Source: Mesorhizobium sp. SOD10
GTDB taxonomy: Bacteria; Pseudomonadota; Alphaproteobacteria; Rhizobiales; Rhizobiaceae
Reading direction: 5' to 3'
Length of the DNA stretch: 64,000 nucleotides
Assembly (NCBI GenBank): GCA_000824805.1
Contig: CCNA01000002.1
Span: 62,001 to 126,000, forward strand
A program made the position numbers and the translations under genes. Below, one piece after another: positions 10,232 through 18,624 of this stretch (positions within the stretch are counted from its first letter, which is position 1; every line of letters starts with the position of its first letter). The notes under the pieces were generated by a model, which was not told the origin of the DNA, made no database searches, and saw only the letters and a list, made by a program, of their open reading frames with translations.

Positions 10232-11095
10232 ATGCCACGCATTGCCTATGTCAACGGGCGCTATGTCGTCCATGCCCAAGCCAGCGTCCATATCGAGGAC
10301 CGCGGCTACCAGTTCGCCGACGGCGTCTATGAGGTCTGCGAAGTGGCCCGTGGCCACATCGTCGACATGCCGCGTCATCTTGCCCGGCTCAAACGTTCGC
10401 TCAAGGAACTGTCGATTGCCTGGCCGGTCTCGGAAGGGGTGCTGCCGATGCTGCTGCGCGAGGTGGTCAATCGCAACGGCGTGGTCAACGGCCTTGTCTA
10501 TGTGCAGGTGACGCGCGGCGTCGCCAGCCGCGAATTCGTCTTTCCGCCGGCAGGCACGAAGCCTTCCCTGGTCATAACCGCCAGAAAGGCCGATCCGGCT
10601 GCCAGTGCGAAGCGGGCGGAGACCGGCATCAAGGTTATCACCGTTCCAGAGAATCGCTGGGATCGCGTCGACATCAAAAGCACGGGCCTTTTGCCCAATG
10701 TGCTCGCCAAGCAGAAGGCCAAGGAGGCGGGAGCCCAGGAAGCCTGGTTCGTCGACACCGACGGCAATGTCAAGGAAGGCGGCTCGTCAAACGCCTGGAT
10801 CGTCACCCGAGACGGCGTCCTGGTGACCCGGCCGGCCGAGCACGGCATCCTGCGCGGCATCACCCGCACGACGCTCTTCGAGGTCGCCGCCAAGCTCGGC
10901 CTCAAGATCGAGGAGCGCGGTTTTTCGGTGACCGAAGCCAAGGCGGCGCGCGAAGCTTTCATCAGTTCCGCAACCACAATCGCCATGCCGGTGGTCGAAA
11001 TCGACGGCGCGCCGATCGCAAATGGCCATCCCGGCTCCATGACACTTTCGTTGCGGCAGGCCTTTTTTGACATTGCGGAAAAAAGTCCAGCCTGA
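10232..11095 (+). CDS. D-amino-acid aminotransferase-like class IV PLP enzyme
   Basis: A 287-residue fold-type IV PLP transaminase. Motifs include HIEDRGYQFADGVYEVCEV near the N-terminus, the PLP-lysine segment RVDIKSTGLLPNVL, the E-box DGNVKEGGSSNAWIV and GILRGITRTTLFEVA. The DIKS and VYEV signatures match D-alanine transaminases better than branched-chain enzymes; the likely role is making D-glutamate or D-alanine for peptidoglycan. Start 10232 was chosen because similarity begins at MPRIAYVNGRYV and a GAGGG ribosome binding site lies just upstream. It is the usual neighbour between ntrX and hfq in rhizobia. Confidence 0.85.
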   Translation: MPRIAYVNGRYVVHAQASVHIEDRGYQFADGVYEVCEVARGHIVDMPRHLARLKRSLKELSIAWPVSEGVLPMLLREVVNRNGVVNGLVYVQVTRGVASREFVFPPAGTKPSLVITARKADPAASAKRAETGIKVITVPENRWDRVDIKSTGLLPNVLAKQKAKEAGAQEAWFVDTDGNVKEGGSSNAWIVTRDGVLVTRPAEHGILRGITRTTLFEVAAKLGLKIEERGFSVTEAKAAREAFISSATTIAMPVVEIDGAPIANGHPGSMTLSLRQAFFDIAEKSPA

Positions 11096-11170
11096 TAACC
11101 GCAAAGGTGGAATGAATCTCAACTATCTCGTTCTGCTTGTCGTTCAGGCGGCAAGAGGGGGTTTGCGCGC

Positions 11171-11176
11171 TTGACA
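11171..11176 (+). promoter_or_regulatory. Possible -35 box upstream of hfq
   Basis: A perfect TTGACA lies 63 bases before the hfq ATG. No convincing TATAAT-like -10 occurs at normal spacing (the best candidates are CGCATT or GCATTG), so this is only a suggestion of a dedicated hfq promoter. Confidence 0.3.
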
Positions 11177-11238
11177 GACGCCGCGTAATTTGGCGCATTG
11201 GCTCGCAGACCGAAGGGGATCGGCGAAAGACAAGAAAA

Positions 11239-11484
11239 ATGGCGGAACGATCGCAAAACCTTCAGGACCTGTTCCTGAATTCAGTTCGCAAGAGCAAAAA
11301 TCCACTTACCATCTTCCTCATCAACGGCGTGAAGCTGACTGGCGTCGTCACTTCGTTCGACAATTTTTGTGTGTTGTTGCGGCGTGACGGACACTCCCAG
11401 CTCGTCTACAAGCACGCCATTTCCACGATCATGCCGAGCCAGCCGGTTCAGATGTTCGATGGCGAGGAAAGCCAGGGCGCCTGA
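11239..11484 (+). CDS. hfq: RNA chaperone Hfq
   Basis: An 81-residue Sm-like protein that forms hexamers and pairs small RNAs with mRNAs; in rhizobia it also affects nitrogen fixation genes. The Sm1 region ([20 protein letters not shown]) and Sm2 KH motif ([11 protein letters not shown]) are intact. The start is the ATG at 11239, giving [13 protein letters not shown], the normal rhizobial N-terminus; longer in-frame starts are not conserved. It is followed without any gap by hflX. Confidence 0.97.
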   Translation: MAERSQNLQDLFLNSVRKSKNPLTIFLINGVKLTGVVTSFDNFCVLLRRDGHSQLVYKHAISTIMPSQPVQMFDGEESQGA

Positions 11485-12873
11485 TTGGCACGTGATAAGG
11501 ACGCGGACCGTAGCGTTCGCGGAAAACAGGGACATCAACTCGGGCCGGAAGCCAAGGACCCGACCCGGGCCGTTGTCATTGTGCCGGTGCTTACCCGCCA
11601 GCCGCGCGGCGACGATGAGTCGAGCCGTCCGCGCCTGAGCCGTTCGGCGGATGCACGCCACGACGAAGCGGTCGGTCTTGCCAGCGCCATCGATCTCAAC
11701 CCGGTTCACACGGCGGTGGTGACGGTCGCCGACCCGCGGCCTGCGACGTTGCTCGGCAGCGGCAAGGTTGCCGAATTCGCCGACATCGTGAAGGAGCGCA
11801 AGGCGGAGTTGGTCATCGTCGACCATCCGCTGACGCCGGTGCAGCAGCGCAATCTCGAAAAGGAACTGAACGCCAAGGTGCTCGACCGCACCGGGCTGAT
11901 CCTCGAGATCTTCGGCGAACGGGCACGCACCAAGGAAGGCACGCTGCAGGTCGAGCTTGCGCATCTCAACTACCAGAAGGGCCGGCTGGTGCGCAGCTGG
12001 ACCCACCTCGAACGGCAGCGCGGCGGCGCCGGTTTCCTCGGCGGCCCGGGCGAAACCCAGATCGAATCCGACCGCCGCATCCTGCAGGACAAGATCACCA
12101 AGCTGAAGCACGAGTTGGAAACGGTGCGGCGCACGCGCGACCTGCATCGCGCCAAGCGCAAGAAGGTGCCGTTTCCGGTGGTGGCGATCGTCGGCTACAC
12201 CAATGCCGGCAAGTCGACGTTGTTCAACCGGCTGACCGGGGCAGGGGTGCTGGCCGAGGACATGCTGTTCGCGACGCTCGACCCCACCTTGCGGCGCGTG
12301 CGGCTGCCGCACGGCACGCCAATCATCCTGTCGGACACGGTCGGCTTCATCTCCGACCTGCCGACGCATCTGGTCGCCGCCTTTCGGGCGACGCTGGAAG
12401 AGGTCGTCGAAGCCGATCTGGTGCTGCATCTGCGCGACATCTCCGATCCGGACACGGCGGCCCAGGCGGAAGATGTCGAACGCATCCTCGGCGATCTCGG
12501 CGTCGACGCCGCCGACACGAACCGCGTGATCGAGGTCTGGAACAAGATCGACCTGCTCGACGAAGGCAACCGCGAGCGGCTGCTTGCCGAAGGCGCAAGC
12601 GGCAGGAGGCCGCCGATCGCCATTTCGGCGGTGACCGGGGAGGGACTGGACACGCTGAAAGCGCTCATCGAGTCGCGCGTGTCGGGCGAGTTGGAAACGA
12701 TGACGGTGACATTGAGCGCGGCCCAACTCGGCCAGGTCGACTGGCTCTACCGCAATGGCGACGTCATTTCGCGCACCGACAATGAAGACGGCAGCGTCAC
12801 CCTCTCGCTGACCGCCACGCACAGTGCCCGGCAGGAGATAGAGAGCCGCCTCCATCGCAAGAACGGCAGCTAA
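11485..12873 (+). CDS. hflX: GTPase HflX
   Basis: A 462-residue ribosome-associated GTPase that in other bacteria splits stalled or heat-inactivated 70S ribosomes. It has the N-terminal HflX domain with the glycine-rich GAGFLGGPGETQ segment, the G1 loop GYTNAGKST (near residue 237), G3 DTVGFISDLP and G4 NKIDLL. The start codon is a TTG immediately after the hfq stop, so translation probably depends on coupling with hfq. The N-terminal region is longer than in E. coli HflX. It converges on mazG with a 9-base gap. Confidence 0.94.
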   Translation: MARDKDADRSVRGKQGHQLGPEAKDPTRAVVIVPVLTRQPRGDDESSRPRLSRSADARHDEAVGLASAIDLNPVHTAVVTVADPRPATLLGSGKVAEFADIVKERKAELVIVDHPLTPVQQRNLEKELNAKVLDRTGLILEIFGERARTKEGTLQVELAHLNYQKGRLVRSWTHLERQRGGAGFLGGPGETQIESDRRILQDKITKLKHELETVRRTRDLHRAKRKKVPFPVVAIVGYTNAGKSTLFNRLTGAGVLAEDMLFATLDPTLRRVRLPHGTPIILSDTVGFISDLPTHLVAAFRATLEEVVEADLVLHLRDISDPDTAAQAEDVERILGDLGVDAADTNRVIEVWNKIDLLDEGNRERLLAEGASGRRPPIAISAVTGEGLDTLKALIESRVSGELETMTVTLSAAQLGQVDWLYRNGDVISRTDNEDGSVTLSLTATHSARQEIESRLHRKNGS

Positions 12874-12882
12874 CCGGCTGAT

Positions 12883-13707
12883 TTACTTTGCGCCTTTGGC
12901 CTGCTGCCAGAGTGCTTCCATTTCATCGAGCGTGGCCTTCTCCAGCGAACCGCCCGAAGCTGCCAAGGCTTGCTCCACATAGTGGAAGCGCGAGCGGAAC
13001 TTTTCATTGGTGCCGCTGAGCGCCGCTTCCGCATCGAGCTTGAGGTGGCGGCCGAGATTGACGACGGCAAATAGCATGTCGCCGAACTCGTCCTTGATCG
13101 GCGAGGCGTCCCCCGTGGCAAGCGCCTCGCGCAATTCGCTGATCTCTTCCTCGATCTTGTCGAGAATCGGTGCTGCCTCGCTCCAGTCGAAGCCGACACG
13201 CGCGGCTTTCTCCTGCAGTTTCAGCGCTCGCGTCAGGGCAGGGAGCGCCACCGGAACGCTGTCGAGAAAACCCTTGCCGTGATCTTCCGGATCGAGCCCG
13301 CGCGCGATGCGGGCGTCGCGCTTCTCGGCCTTTTCGGCGGCCTTGATCTTTTCCCACATGCCCTTGGCCATGCCGGCGCTGCGCGCCTTCTCGTCGCCGA
13401 AGACATGCGGATGGCGGCGGATCATCTTGGTGGTGATGGCTTCAACGACATCGCCGAAAGCGAACTCGCCGATCTCCTCGGCCATCTGTGCGTGGTAGAC
13501 GACTTGCAGCAACAGGTCGCCCAGCTCCTCGCGCAGATCATCGAAGTCGCCGCGCGCGATCGCGTCGGCCACTTCATAAGCTTCCTCGATCGTGTAGGGC
13601 GCGATGGTCGAGAAATTCTGCTCGATATCCCAGGGGCAGCCGGTCTTCGGCGCCCTGAGCGCCGCCATGATCTCGATCAGCCGGGAAATGTCTTTCGAGG
13701 GTTTCAT
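12883..13707 (-). CDS. mazG: Nucleoside triphosphate pyrophosphohydrolase MazG
   Basis: A 274-residue all-alpha NTP pyrophosphohydrolase with two tandem MazG domains, the form that hydrolyses (d)NTPs to monophosphates and pyrophosphate. The first domain has the complete metal-binding pattern TIEEAYEVADAI followed by LREELGDLLLQVVYHAQ; the second has EEISELREAL and IKDEFGDMLFAVVNLGRHL. The length matches E. coli MazG. It is transcribed toward hflX as a single gene. Confidence 0.94.
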   Translation of the reverse strand: MKPSKDISRLIEIMAALRAPKTGCPWDIEQNFSTIAPYTIEEAYEVADAIARGDFDDLREELGDLLLQVVYHAQMAEEIGEFAFGDVVEAITTKMIRRHPHVFGDEKARSAGMAKGMWEKIKAAEKAEKRDARIARGLDPEDHGKGFLDSVPVALPALTRALKLQEKAARVGFDWSEAAPILDKIEEEISELREALATGDASPIKDEFGDMLFAVVNLGRHLKLDAEAALSGTNEKFRSRFHYVEQALAASGGSLEKATLDEMEALWQQAKGAK

Positions 13708-13789
13708 CCTGTAGACCCTAGCGCGCAGCGCGGCGGGCGACCAATCCCGCCGGCCGGCAAAAACCTATTGTCCACAGTTGCGCGGGCTC

Positions 13790-14974
13790 TTAGTCGAGCA
13801 CCGAGACGATCGCCTTGGCGAGATCGTCCATGCCGTCCTCGGGCAGGCCGGCCACGTTGATGCGGCTGTCGCCGACCATATAGACGGCATGCTCGGTGCG
13901 CAGGCGCTCGACCTGCTGCTCAGTCAGCCCAAGCCTCGAAAACATGCCGCGGTGGCTGGCAACGAAATCGAAGCGGTCGGAGTTGGACTGGCGCCGAAGC
14001 GCCTCGGCGAAGGCCACGCGCAGCCTGAGCATGCGCAGCCGCATCTCCTCGAGCTCCGTCTCCCAGTCCTTCCTCAGGGCAGCGTCTTCGAGCACCATGC
14101 ACACCGCCGCCGCGCCGTGATCCGGCGGCATCGAATAAAGCGCGCGCGCCGCCGCCAGCATCTGGCTCATCGCCACGTCGGCTTGGGCGCCGTCCTTGGC
14201 CATGATCATCGCCGCGCCCACGCGGTCGCGATAAACCGCGAAATTCTTCGAGCAGCTCGAGGCGACAACCATTTCCGACACCTTGTCGGCCAGCAGCCGC
14301 AGGCCGGCGGCATCGGCGTCGAGACCTTCGCCAAAGCCCTGATAGGCGATATCGACGAAGGGCAGCAGGCCGCGCTCCAGGAGAACGTCGGCGACCTTCG
14401 CCCATTGCGCGGCATCGAGGTTGGCGCCGGTCGGGTTGTGGCAGCAGCCATGCAGCAGCACGACATCGCCGCTGTTGGCCGTCCTGAGCGCCGCCAGCAT
14501 CTCGTCGAAGCGGACAGCGCCGGAAGCGGCATCGAAATAAGGGTAGTCGCGAACCTGCAGGCCAGCGGCACGCATTACCGGCAGATGGTTCGGCCAGGTC
14601 GGGTCCGACAGCCAGACCGTCGCGCCGGGGCGCGTGCGCTGCAGAAGCTCGGCCACCAGCCTGAGCGCGCCGGAGCCGCCTGGCGCCTGTGCCGCGCGGA
14701 TGCGCGAATGATCCGCCTTTTCGCCAAAGGCGAGCTTGATCATGGCGGCGTTGAAGCCGGTGTCGCCGGCAAGGCCGAGATAGGTCTTGGTGTTCTGGCT
14801 CGCCAGCAGCCGCTTCTCGGCCTCACGTACGGCGCGCATTACCGGCGTCCTGCCGTCGATGTCCTTGTAGACGCCGACGCCAAGGTCGACTTTGCCGGGC
14901 CGTGGATCGTTGCGATAGAGGCTGATCAAGGCAAGGATCTTGTCGGCGGGCGCGGGCTGCAAGGTCTCGAACAT
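13790..14974 (-). CDS. Aromatic/aspartate aminotransferase (class I PLP)
   Basis: A 394-residue class I aminotransferase. It has LISLYRNDPRPGKVDLGVGVYKD at the N-terminus, LLHGCCHNPTGANLD, the cofactor segment PFVDIAYQGFGEGLDADA and the Schiff-base lysine in SSCSKNFAVYRDRVGA. These fit the TyrB/AspC branch that uses aromatic amino acids or aspartate with 2-oxoglutarate. The N-terminus MFETLQPAPADKI sets the start at 14974, 12 codons inside the longest frame. Substrate preference cannot be settled from the sequence. Confidence 0.88.
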   Translation of the reverse strand: MFETLQPAPADKILALISLYRNDPRPGKVDLGVGVYKDIDGRTPVMRAVREAEKRLLASQNTKTYLGLAGDTGFNAAMIKLAFGEKADHSRIRAAQAPGGSGALRLVAELLQRTRPGATVWLSDPTWPNHLPVMRAAGLQVRDYPYFDAASGAVRFDEMLAALRTANSGDVVLLHGCCHNPTGANLDAAQWAKVADVLLERGLLPFVDIAYQGFGEGLDADAAGLRLLADKVSEMVVASSCSKNFAVYRDRVGAAMIMAKDGAQADVAMSQMLAAARALYSMPPDHGAAAVCMVLEDAALRKDWETELEEMRLRMLRLRVAFAEALRRQSNSDRFDFVASHRGMFSRLGLTEQQVERLRTEHAVYMVGDSRINVAGLPEDGMDDLAKAIVSVLD

Positions 14975-15089
14975 CGAAAAGGCCTCCAATGGCGGCGGAG
15001 TGATACGCAAATCGATCCCGCCGCGCCAGCGGTTTCCGCTGTGCCGGCGACACGAAAAGAAATGCCGGGCAGGGGATTAAAATCCCTAC

Positions 15090-15641
15090 ATGCTCCGTAC
15101 ACAGGGCATGAAACGGTCGATGACACGCTTCGATATTGTCGGGCAGTTGGGGTCGCTGCGGCGCTATGCGCGCTCCCTGACGCGCGACAGCGCCGACGCC
15201 GAGGATCTCGTCCATGACGCGCTGGTGCGCGCCTATGAGCGGCGCGCAACCTTTCGCTCGGGTGGGAATCTGCGTGCCTGGCTTCTGGCGATCGTACACA
15301 ACATCTTTATCGACCGCATGCGCTCGCGCCGCTCCGAGGCGGCGCGCATCGAACAGGCCGGCCTTGTCGCCGACCAGAGCATGCCGGCCTCGCAGGACCA
15401 TTCGGTGCGCCTGTCGCAGGTTCGGGAAGCCTTTCTTTCTCTGCCGGAGGAACAGCGCTCCGCGCTCCATCTCGTTGCTATCGAAGGGCTTTCCTATCAG
15501 CAGGCGGCCGAAGTCATCGGCGTGCCGCTCGGAACACTGATGTCGCGCATCGGCCGCGCGCGTGCCGCGCTGCGCGAGATGGAGGAGGGCGCGGCGCCGA
15601 AAAACAGGCCTCACCTCAGGATCGTGGGAGACGATCAATGA
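15090..15641 (+). CDS. ECF-type RNA polymerase sigma factor
   Basis: A 183-residue (173 if the ATG at 15120 is used) extracytoplasmic-function sigma factor. Region 2 includes SLRRYARSLTRDSADAEDLVHDALVRAYERR and WLLAIVHNIFIDRMRSRR; region 4 includes LPEEQRSALHLVAIEGLSYQQAAEVIGVPLGTLMSRI, a helix-turn-helix recognising the -35 element. The stop overlaps the next gene (ATGA), which encodes its likely membrane anti-sigma factor. The signal sensed is unknown. Confidence 0.92.
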   Translation: MLRTQGMKRSMTRFDIVGQLGSLRRYARSLTRDSADAEDLVHDALVRAYERRATFRSGGNLRAWLLAIVHNIFIDRMRSRRSEAARIEQAGLVADQSMPASQDHSVRLSQVREAFLSLPEEQRSALHLVAIEGLSYQQAAEVIGVPLGTLMSRIGRARAALREMEEGAAPKNRPHLRIVGDDQ

Positions 15642-16411
15642 CCGCCATTGTCGACCCCGTAACCGATGCCGATCTCGACGCCTATGTCGACGACCAGCTG
15701 GATGTCGCCCGCCGCATCGAGGTCGAGGCGCACCTTGCCGCGCGACCGGAAGCGGCGGCGCGCGTGATGTCGGACCTGAGGACGCGCGACGAACTGCGTG
15801 TCGCGCTTGCCGGCCCTGTCGGCATGGCGCGTCCGGCGACGACCGAAGCGGCGCGGCGGCTGGAACGGGCGCTTGCCAGGGGGCGTATCCTTGCCGTGCT
15901 GCAGCGGGCCGCGGCCGCGGCCGTGCTGGTCGCGGCGGGCTGGCTGGCCAACGGCATTTTCGGGCCGATCGCGGTGACCAAGGTGGTCGCCTCGACGCAG
16001 CCGCCGGCCTATGTCGAGGATGCGGTCCGGGCGCACCGGACGACCCTGGTGCGCGAGACGATGCCCTCGCAGCGGGAAGCGCCGAACTACAATGCCGACG
16101 AGATCCGCGCCGCTACCGCGATCGTCATGCCTTCGCTGCCCGATGATTGGAAGATCCGCGACGTCCAGGTCTACCCCTCGCAATTCGGGCCGAGCGTCGA
16201 GGTGGCGGTCGAGACCGGGGACCTCGGTCTTGTCTCGCTGTTCGCCATCAGGCCGGGCACGTTCGATGTCGTGAAGCCGACGGTCGCGCCCGCCGATGAC
16301 ATCTCATCGGCCTATTTCCAGATCGGCGAGGTTGCCTATGCGGTGGTCGGACGCGGCGACGCCGGCAATCTCGACCGTGCCGCCGAAAAACTCGCCAGAA
16401 CCCTCTACTGA
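15638..16411 (+). CDS. Membrane anti-sigma factor
   Basis: A 257-residue protein with a short cytosolic N-terminal domain (DADLDAYVDDQLDVARRIEVEAHLAARP, the typical fold start of anti-sigma factors but without a CxxC zinc motif), one membrane helix near residues 88-108 (AAAAAVLVAAGWLANGIFG) and a periplasmic C-terminal domain. Position and four-base overlap with the ECF sigma gene argue that it inhibits that sigma factor. The periplasmic part has no recognised ligand-binding domain. Confidence 0.82.
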   Translation: MTAIVDPVTDADLDAYVDDQLDVARRIEVEAHLAARPEAAARVMSDLRTRDELRVALAGPVGMARPATTEAARRLERALARGRILAVLQRAAAAAVLVAAGWLANGIFGPIAVTKVVASTQPPAYVEDAVRAHRTTLVRETMPSQREAPNYNADEIRAATAIVMPSLPDDWKIRDVQVYPSQFGPSVEVAVETGDLGLVSLFAIRPGTFDVVKPTVAPADDISSAYFQIGEVAYAVVGRGDAGNLDRAAEKLARTLY

Positions 16412-16428
16412 GAACCAAGGAGAACCAA

Positions 16429-17145
16429 ATGAACAGCCCCAATCTGGGATACCGAATGGGCACCGGCGTCCAGGCCGGAGCCGTCTATGACGAGGGCCTG
16501 CGCAAGCACATGCTGCGCGTCTACAACTATATGGGCCTCGGCCTCGTCGTTACCGGCCTCGTCGCTTTCTTTGTGGCCTCGACGCCGGCGCTTTATGTGC
16601 CGATCTTCTCCAGCCCGCTGAAATGGGTGGTGATGCTGGCGCCGCTCGCCTTCGTCATGCTCTTCTCCTTCAAGATGCAGACAATGTCGGCCTCGGGCGC
16701 GCAGGCGATGTTCTGGGCCTTCTGCGCGGTCATGGGCCTGTCGCTCGCCTCGGTGTTCCTGGTCTTCACCTCGACCAGCATCGCGCGCACCTTCTTCATC
16801 GCGGCCACGATGTTCGGCGCCACCAGCCTTTACGGCTACACGACCAGGCGTGACCTGACGCAGTTCTCGTCCTTCCTGATCATGGGGCTGATCGGCGTGG
16901 TAATCGCCAGCCTCGTCAACCTGTTCCTGGGCTCGACCGCGCTGCAGTTCGCCATCTCGGTGATCGGCATTGCCGTCTTCATCGGCCTCACCGCCTGGGA
17001 TACCCAGACCATCAAGGAGCAGTATGCGGAGAATTTCGATGCGGAATCGCAGCAGAAGCTCGCCGTCTTCGGCGCCTTCTCGCTCTATCTGAACTTCATC
17101 AATATCTTTCAGCTGCTCTTGAACTTCACCGGTGAGCGCGAATAA
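16429..17145 (+). CDS. Bax inhibitor-1/YccA family membrane protein
   Basis: A 238-residue BI-1-like integral membrane protein with about seven hydrophobic helices and the family C-terminal segment GLTAWDTQTIKEQYAENF, whose acidic residues form the proposed pH-sensitive pore gate in the bacterial relative BsYetJ. It begins 17 bases after the anti-sigma stop with AAGGAG upstream, so it is probably part of the ECF operon and may be a target of that sigma factor. A strong terminator follows. Confidence 0.9.
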   Translation: MNSPNLGYRMGTGVQAGAVYDEGLRKHMLRVYNYMGLGLVVTGLVAFFVASTPALYVPIFSSPLKWVVMLAPLAFVMLFSFKMQTMSASGAQAMFWAFCAVMGLSLASVFLVFTSTSIARTFFIAATMFGATSLYGYTTRRDLTQFSSFLIMGLIGVVIASLVNLFLGSTALQFAISVIGIAVFIGLTAWDTQTIKEQYAENFDAESQQKLAVFGAFSLYLNFINIFQLLLNFTGERE

Positions 17146-17181
17146 GCCGGACCGTAGCAGGCAACACTGCTGACCTCGGCG

Positions 17182-17211
17182 TGGCCGGAGCGAAACCTCC
17201 GGCCATTTTTT
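17182..17211 (+). terminator. Intrinsic terminator after the ECF/BI-1 operon
   Basis: A perfect 9-bp stem TGGCCGGAG/CTCCGGCCA with a 6-base loop is followed by a run of six T. It sits 36 bases after the BI-1 stop and is the strongest rho-independent terminator in this part of the window. Confidence 0.88.
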
Positions 17212-17318
17212 GTCGACTTCGCAACATTGCCTCCACGACTAGGTAAGCTTGCCGCGCTTGAGTTCACGCGCGGCCTTTTGCTAGCCTGCCGACCAAACCA
17301 GCCAGCCGCGAGGACGCA

Positions 17319-18194
17319 ATGGAACAGCTGACGCTTCACGCTGACGGCATTTCGGCGACCATCGTCGGGCAGGGGGCCGAGCTGATCTCCCTGTGCGATG
17401 CCGAAGACACGGAGCTTCTCTGGCAGGCGGGACCTGAATGGCGCCGTCATTCGCCGGTCCTGTTCCCGATCGTCGGCCGGCTGAAGGGCGACCAACTGCG
17501 GCATCGCGGCCAAACCTATCCGATGACGCAGCATGGCTTTGCCCGCGACCGGCGCTTTGCCTGGGCGGAGCAGGGGCCGACCTCCTGCAGATTGGTCCTG
17601 ACGGATGACGCCGAAAGTCGGACGCACTATCCCTTCGCCTTTCATCTCGCCATCAGCTACGACCTGCAACCTAGGCAGCTTGGCGTCAGCTTCGAGATAA
17701 CCAATCCCGGCGACGAACCGCTGCCAGCCTCGATCGGCGCCCATCCGGCGTTCAACTGGCCGCTCCTGCCGGAACTGCCTAAGGAGGCCTATCGGCTGAC
17801 CTTCGCCGACAATGAGCCGGCGCCGGTGTGTCGCCTGAAGGACGGCCTGCTGCTGCCGGACCCGCAACCGACGCCCATCGATGGAAAGACGCTGCAGCTT
17901 TCCGAAAGACTGTTCGTCGACGATGCCGTCATCCTCGATCGTCCGGCCAGCTCCAGCGTGCGCTATGCCGCCGGACGCGGGCCGGCGATCGAGATGTCGT
18001 GGCACGGATTCACCGAGCTGGGCATCTGGTCCAAGCCCGGCGGCGCGCCCTTCCTGTGCATCGAACCCTGGCATGGCGTCGCCAGTCCCATCGATTTCGA
18101 TCGCGAGTTCGCCGACAAACCGAGTGTCATGTTGATCGAGCCGGGCGGCCGGCGCGTGCTGAGCTACCGGATCGGCCTCAGCCGGGAACCGTAG
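17319..18194 (+). CDS. Aldose 1-epimerase family protein
   Basis: A 291-residue galactose-mutarotase-like beta-sandwich protein. It shows the substrate-binding arginine region GRLKGDQLRHRGQTYPMTQHGFARDR, the histidine of SIGAHPAFNWPL, and the late FLCIEPWHG with the catalytic-type glutamate. It most resembles the LacX/YihR-like branch rather than GalM, so it may act on phosphorylated or unusual sugars. It is followed after three bases by a small unknown gene, probably on the same transcript. Confidence 0.85.
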   Translation: MEQLTLHADGISATIVGQGAELISLCDAEDTELLWQAGPEWRRHSPVLFPIVGRLKGDQLRHRGQTYPMTQHGFARDRRFAWAEQGPTSCRLVLTDDAESRTHYPFAFHLAISYDLQPRQLGVSFEITNPGDEPLPASIGAHPAFNWPLLPELPKEAYRLTFADNEPAPVCRLKDGLLLPDPQPTPIDGKTLQLSERLFVDDAVILDRPASSSVRYAAGRGPAIEMSWHGFTELGIWSKPGGAPFLCIEPWHGVASPIDFDREFADKPSVMLIEPGGRRVLSYRIGLSREP

Positions 18195-18197
18195 AAC

Positions 18198-18608
18198 ATG
18201 CCTTACGCCATCAAGGCCGAGATCGAGGACCCGCAGGCGGAGACATTCGTCTTCGCAGCCCAGAAGACCATGTATGGCGGCAAGCACATCGCCGAAGGCG
18301 ACGTCGTCTACCTGTTCGCCAGCGAGAACGAAGGCGGGCAGGGGCTTGTCGCGCGCGGTGTCGTGACCTCCTCGGAGGCCACCCCGAGGCGCCCCGATCT
18401 CGAACGGCAGACGCCGCGGGCCAGTGTCTCCGTCCGTCGCACCGCCTTGGCGACGAGACGTTTGGGCCGCGACGAGCTCAAGCGCTTCAAGGATTGGCAG
18501 GACGGGCGGCCCGAGACCGAGCTCAACTTCAAATTCTACCGACAGGCGACCAACAAGATCATTGGTGTTTCGGATAAGGCGTCGGAGTTTCTGGACAGCT
18601 TTTTCTAG
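18198..18608 (+). CDS. Conserved protein of unknown function (EVE/PUA-like fold suspected)
   Basis: A 136-residue soluble protein without signal peptide or membrane segments. The N-terminal half (GGKHIAEGDVVYLFASENEGGQGLVARGVV) is spaced like the ligand-facing strand pair of EVE/ASCH/PUA-like barrels, which often bind modified bases or RNA; this is only a resemblance. The C-terminal part is basic, then aromatic (ELNFKFYRQATNKIIG). It starts three bases after the aldose epimerase stop. Confidence 0.7.
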   Translation: MPYAIKAEIEDPQAETFVFAAQKTMYGGKHIAEGDVVYLFASENEGGQGLVARGVVTSSEATPRRPDLERQTPRASVSVRRTALATRRLGRDELKRFKDWQDGRPETELNFKFYRQATNKIIGVSDKASEFLDSFF

Positions 18609-18624
18609 GCCGCCCGATCGGAGC

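Noticed and set aside
16412..16428. ybhL leader RNA before the BI-1 gene
   Set aside because: Only 17 bases separate the anti-sigma stop from the ATG, too short for the motif.
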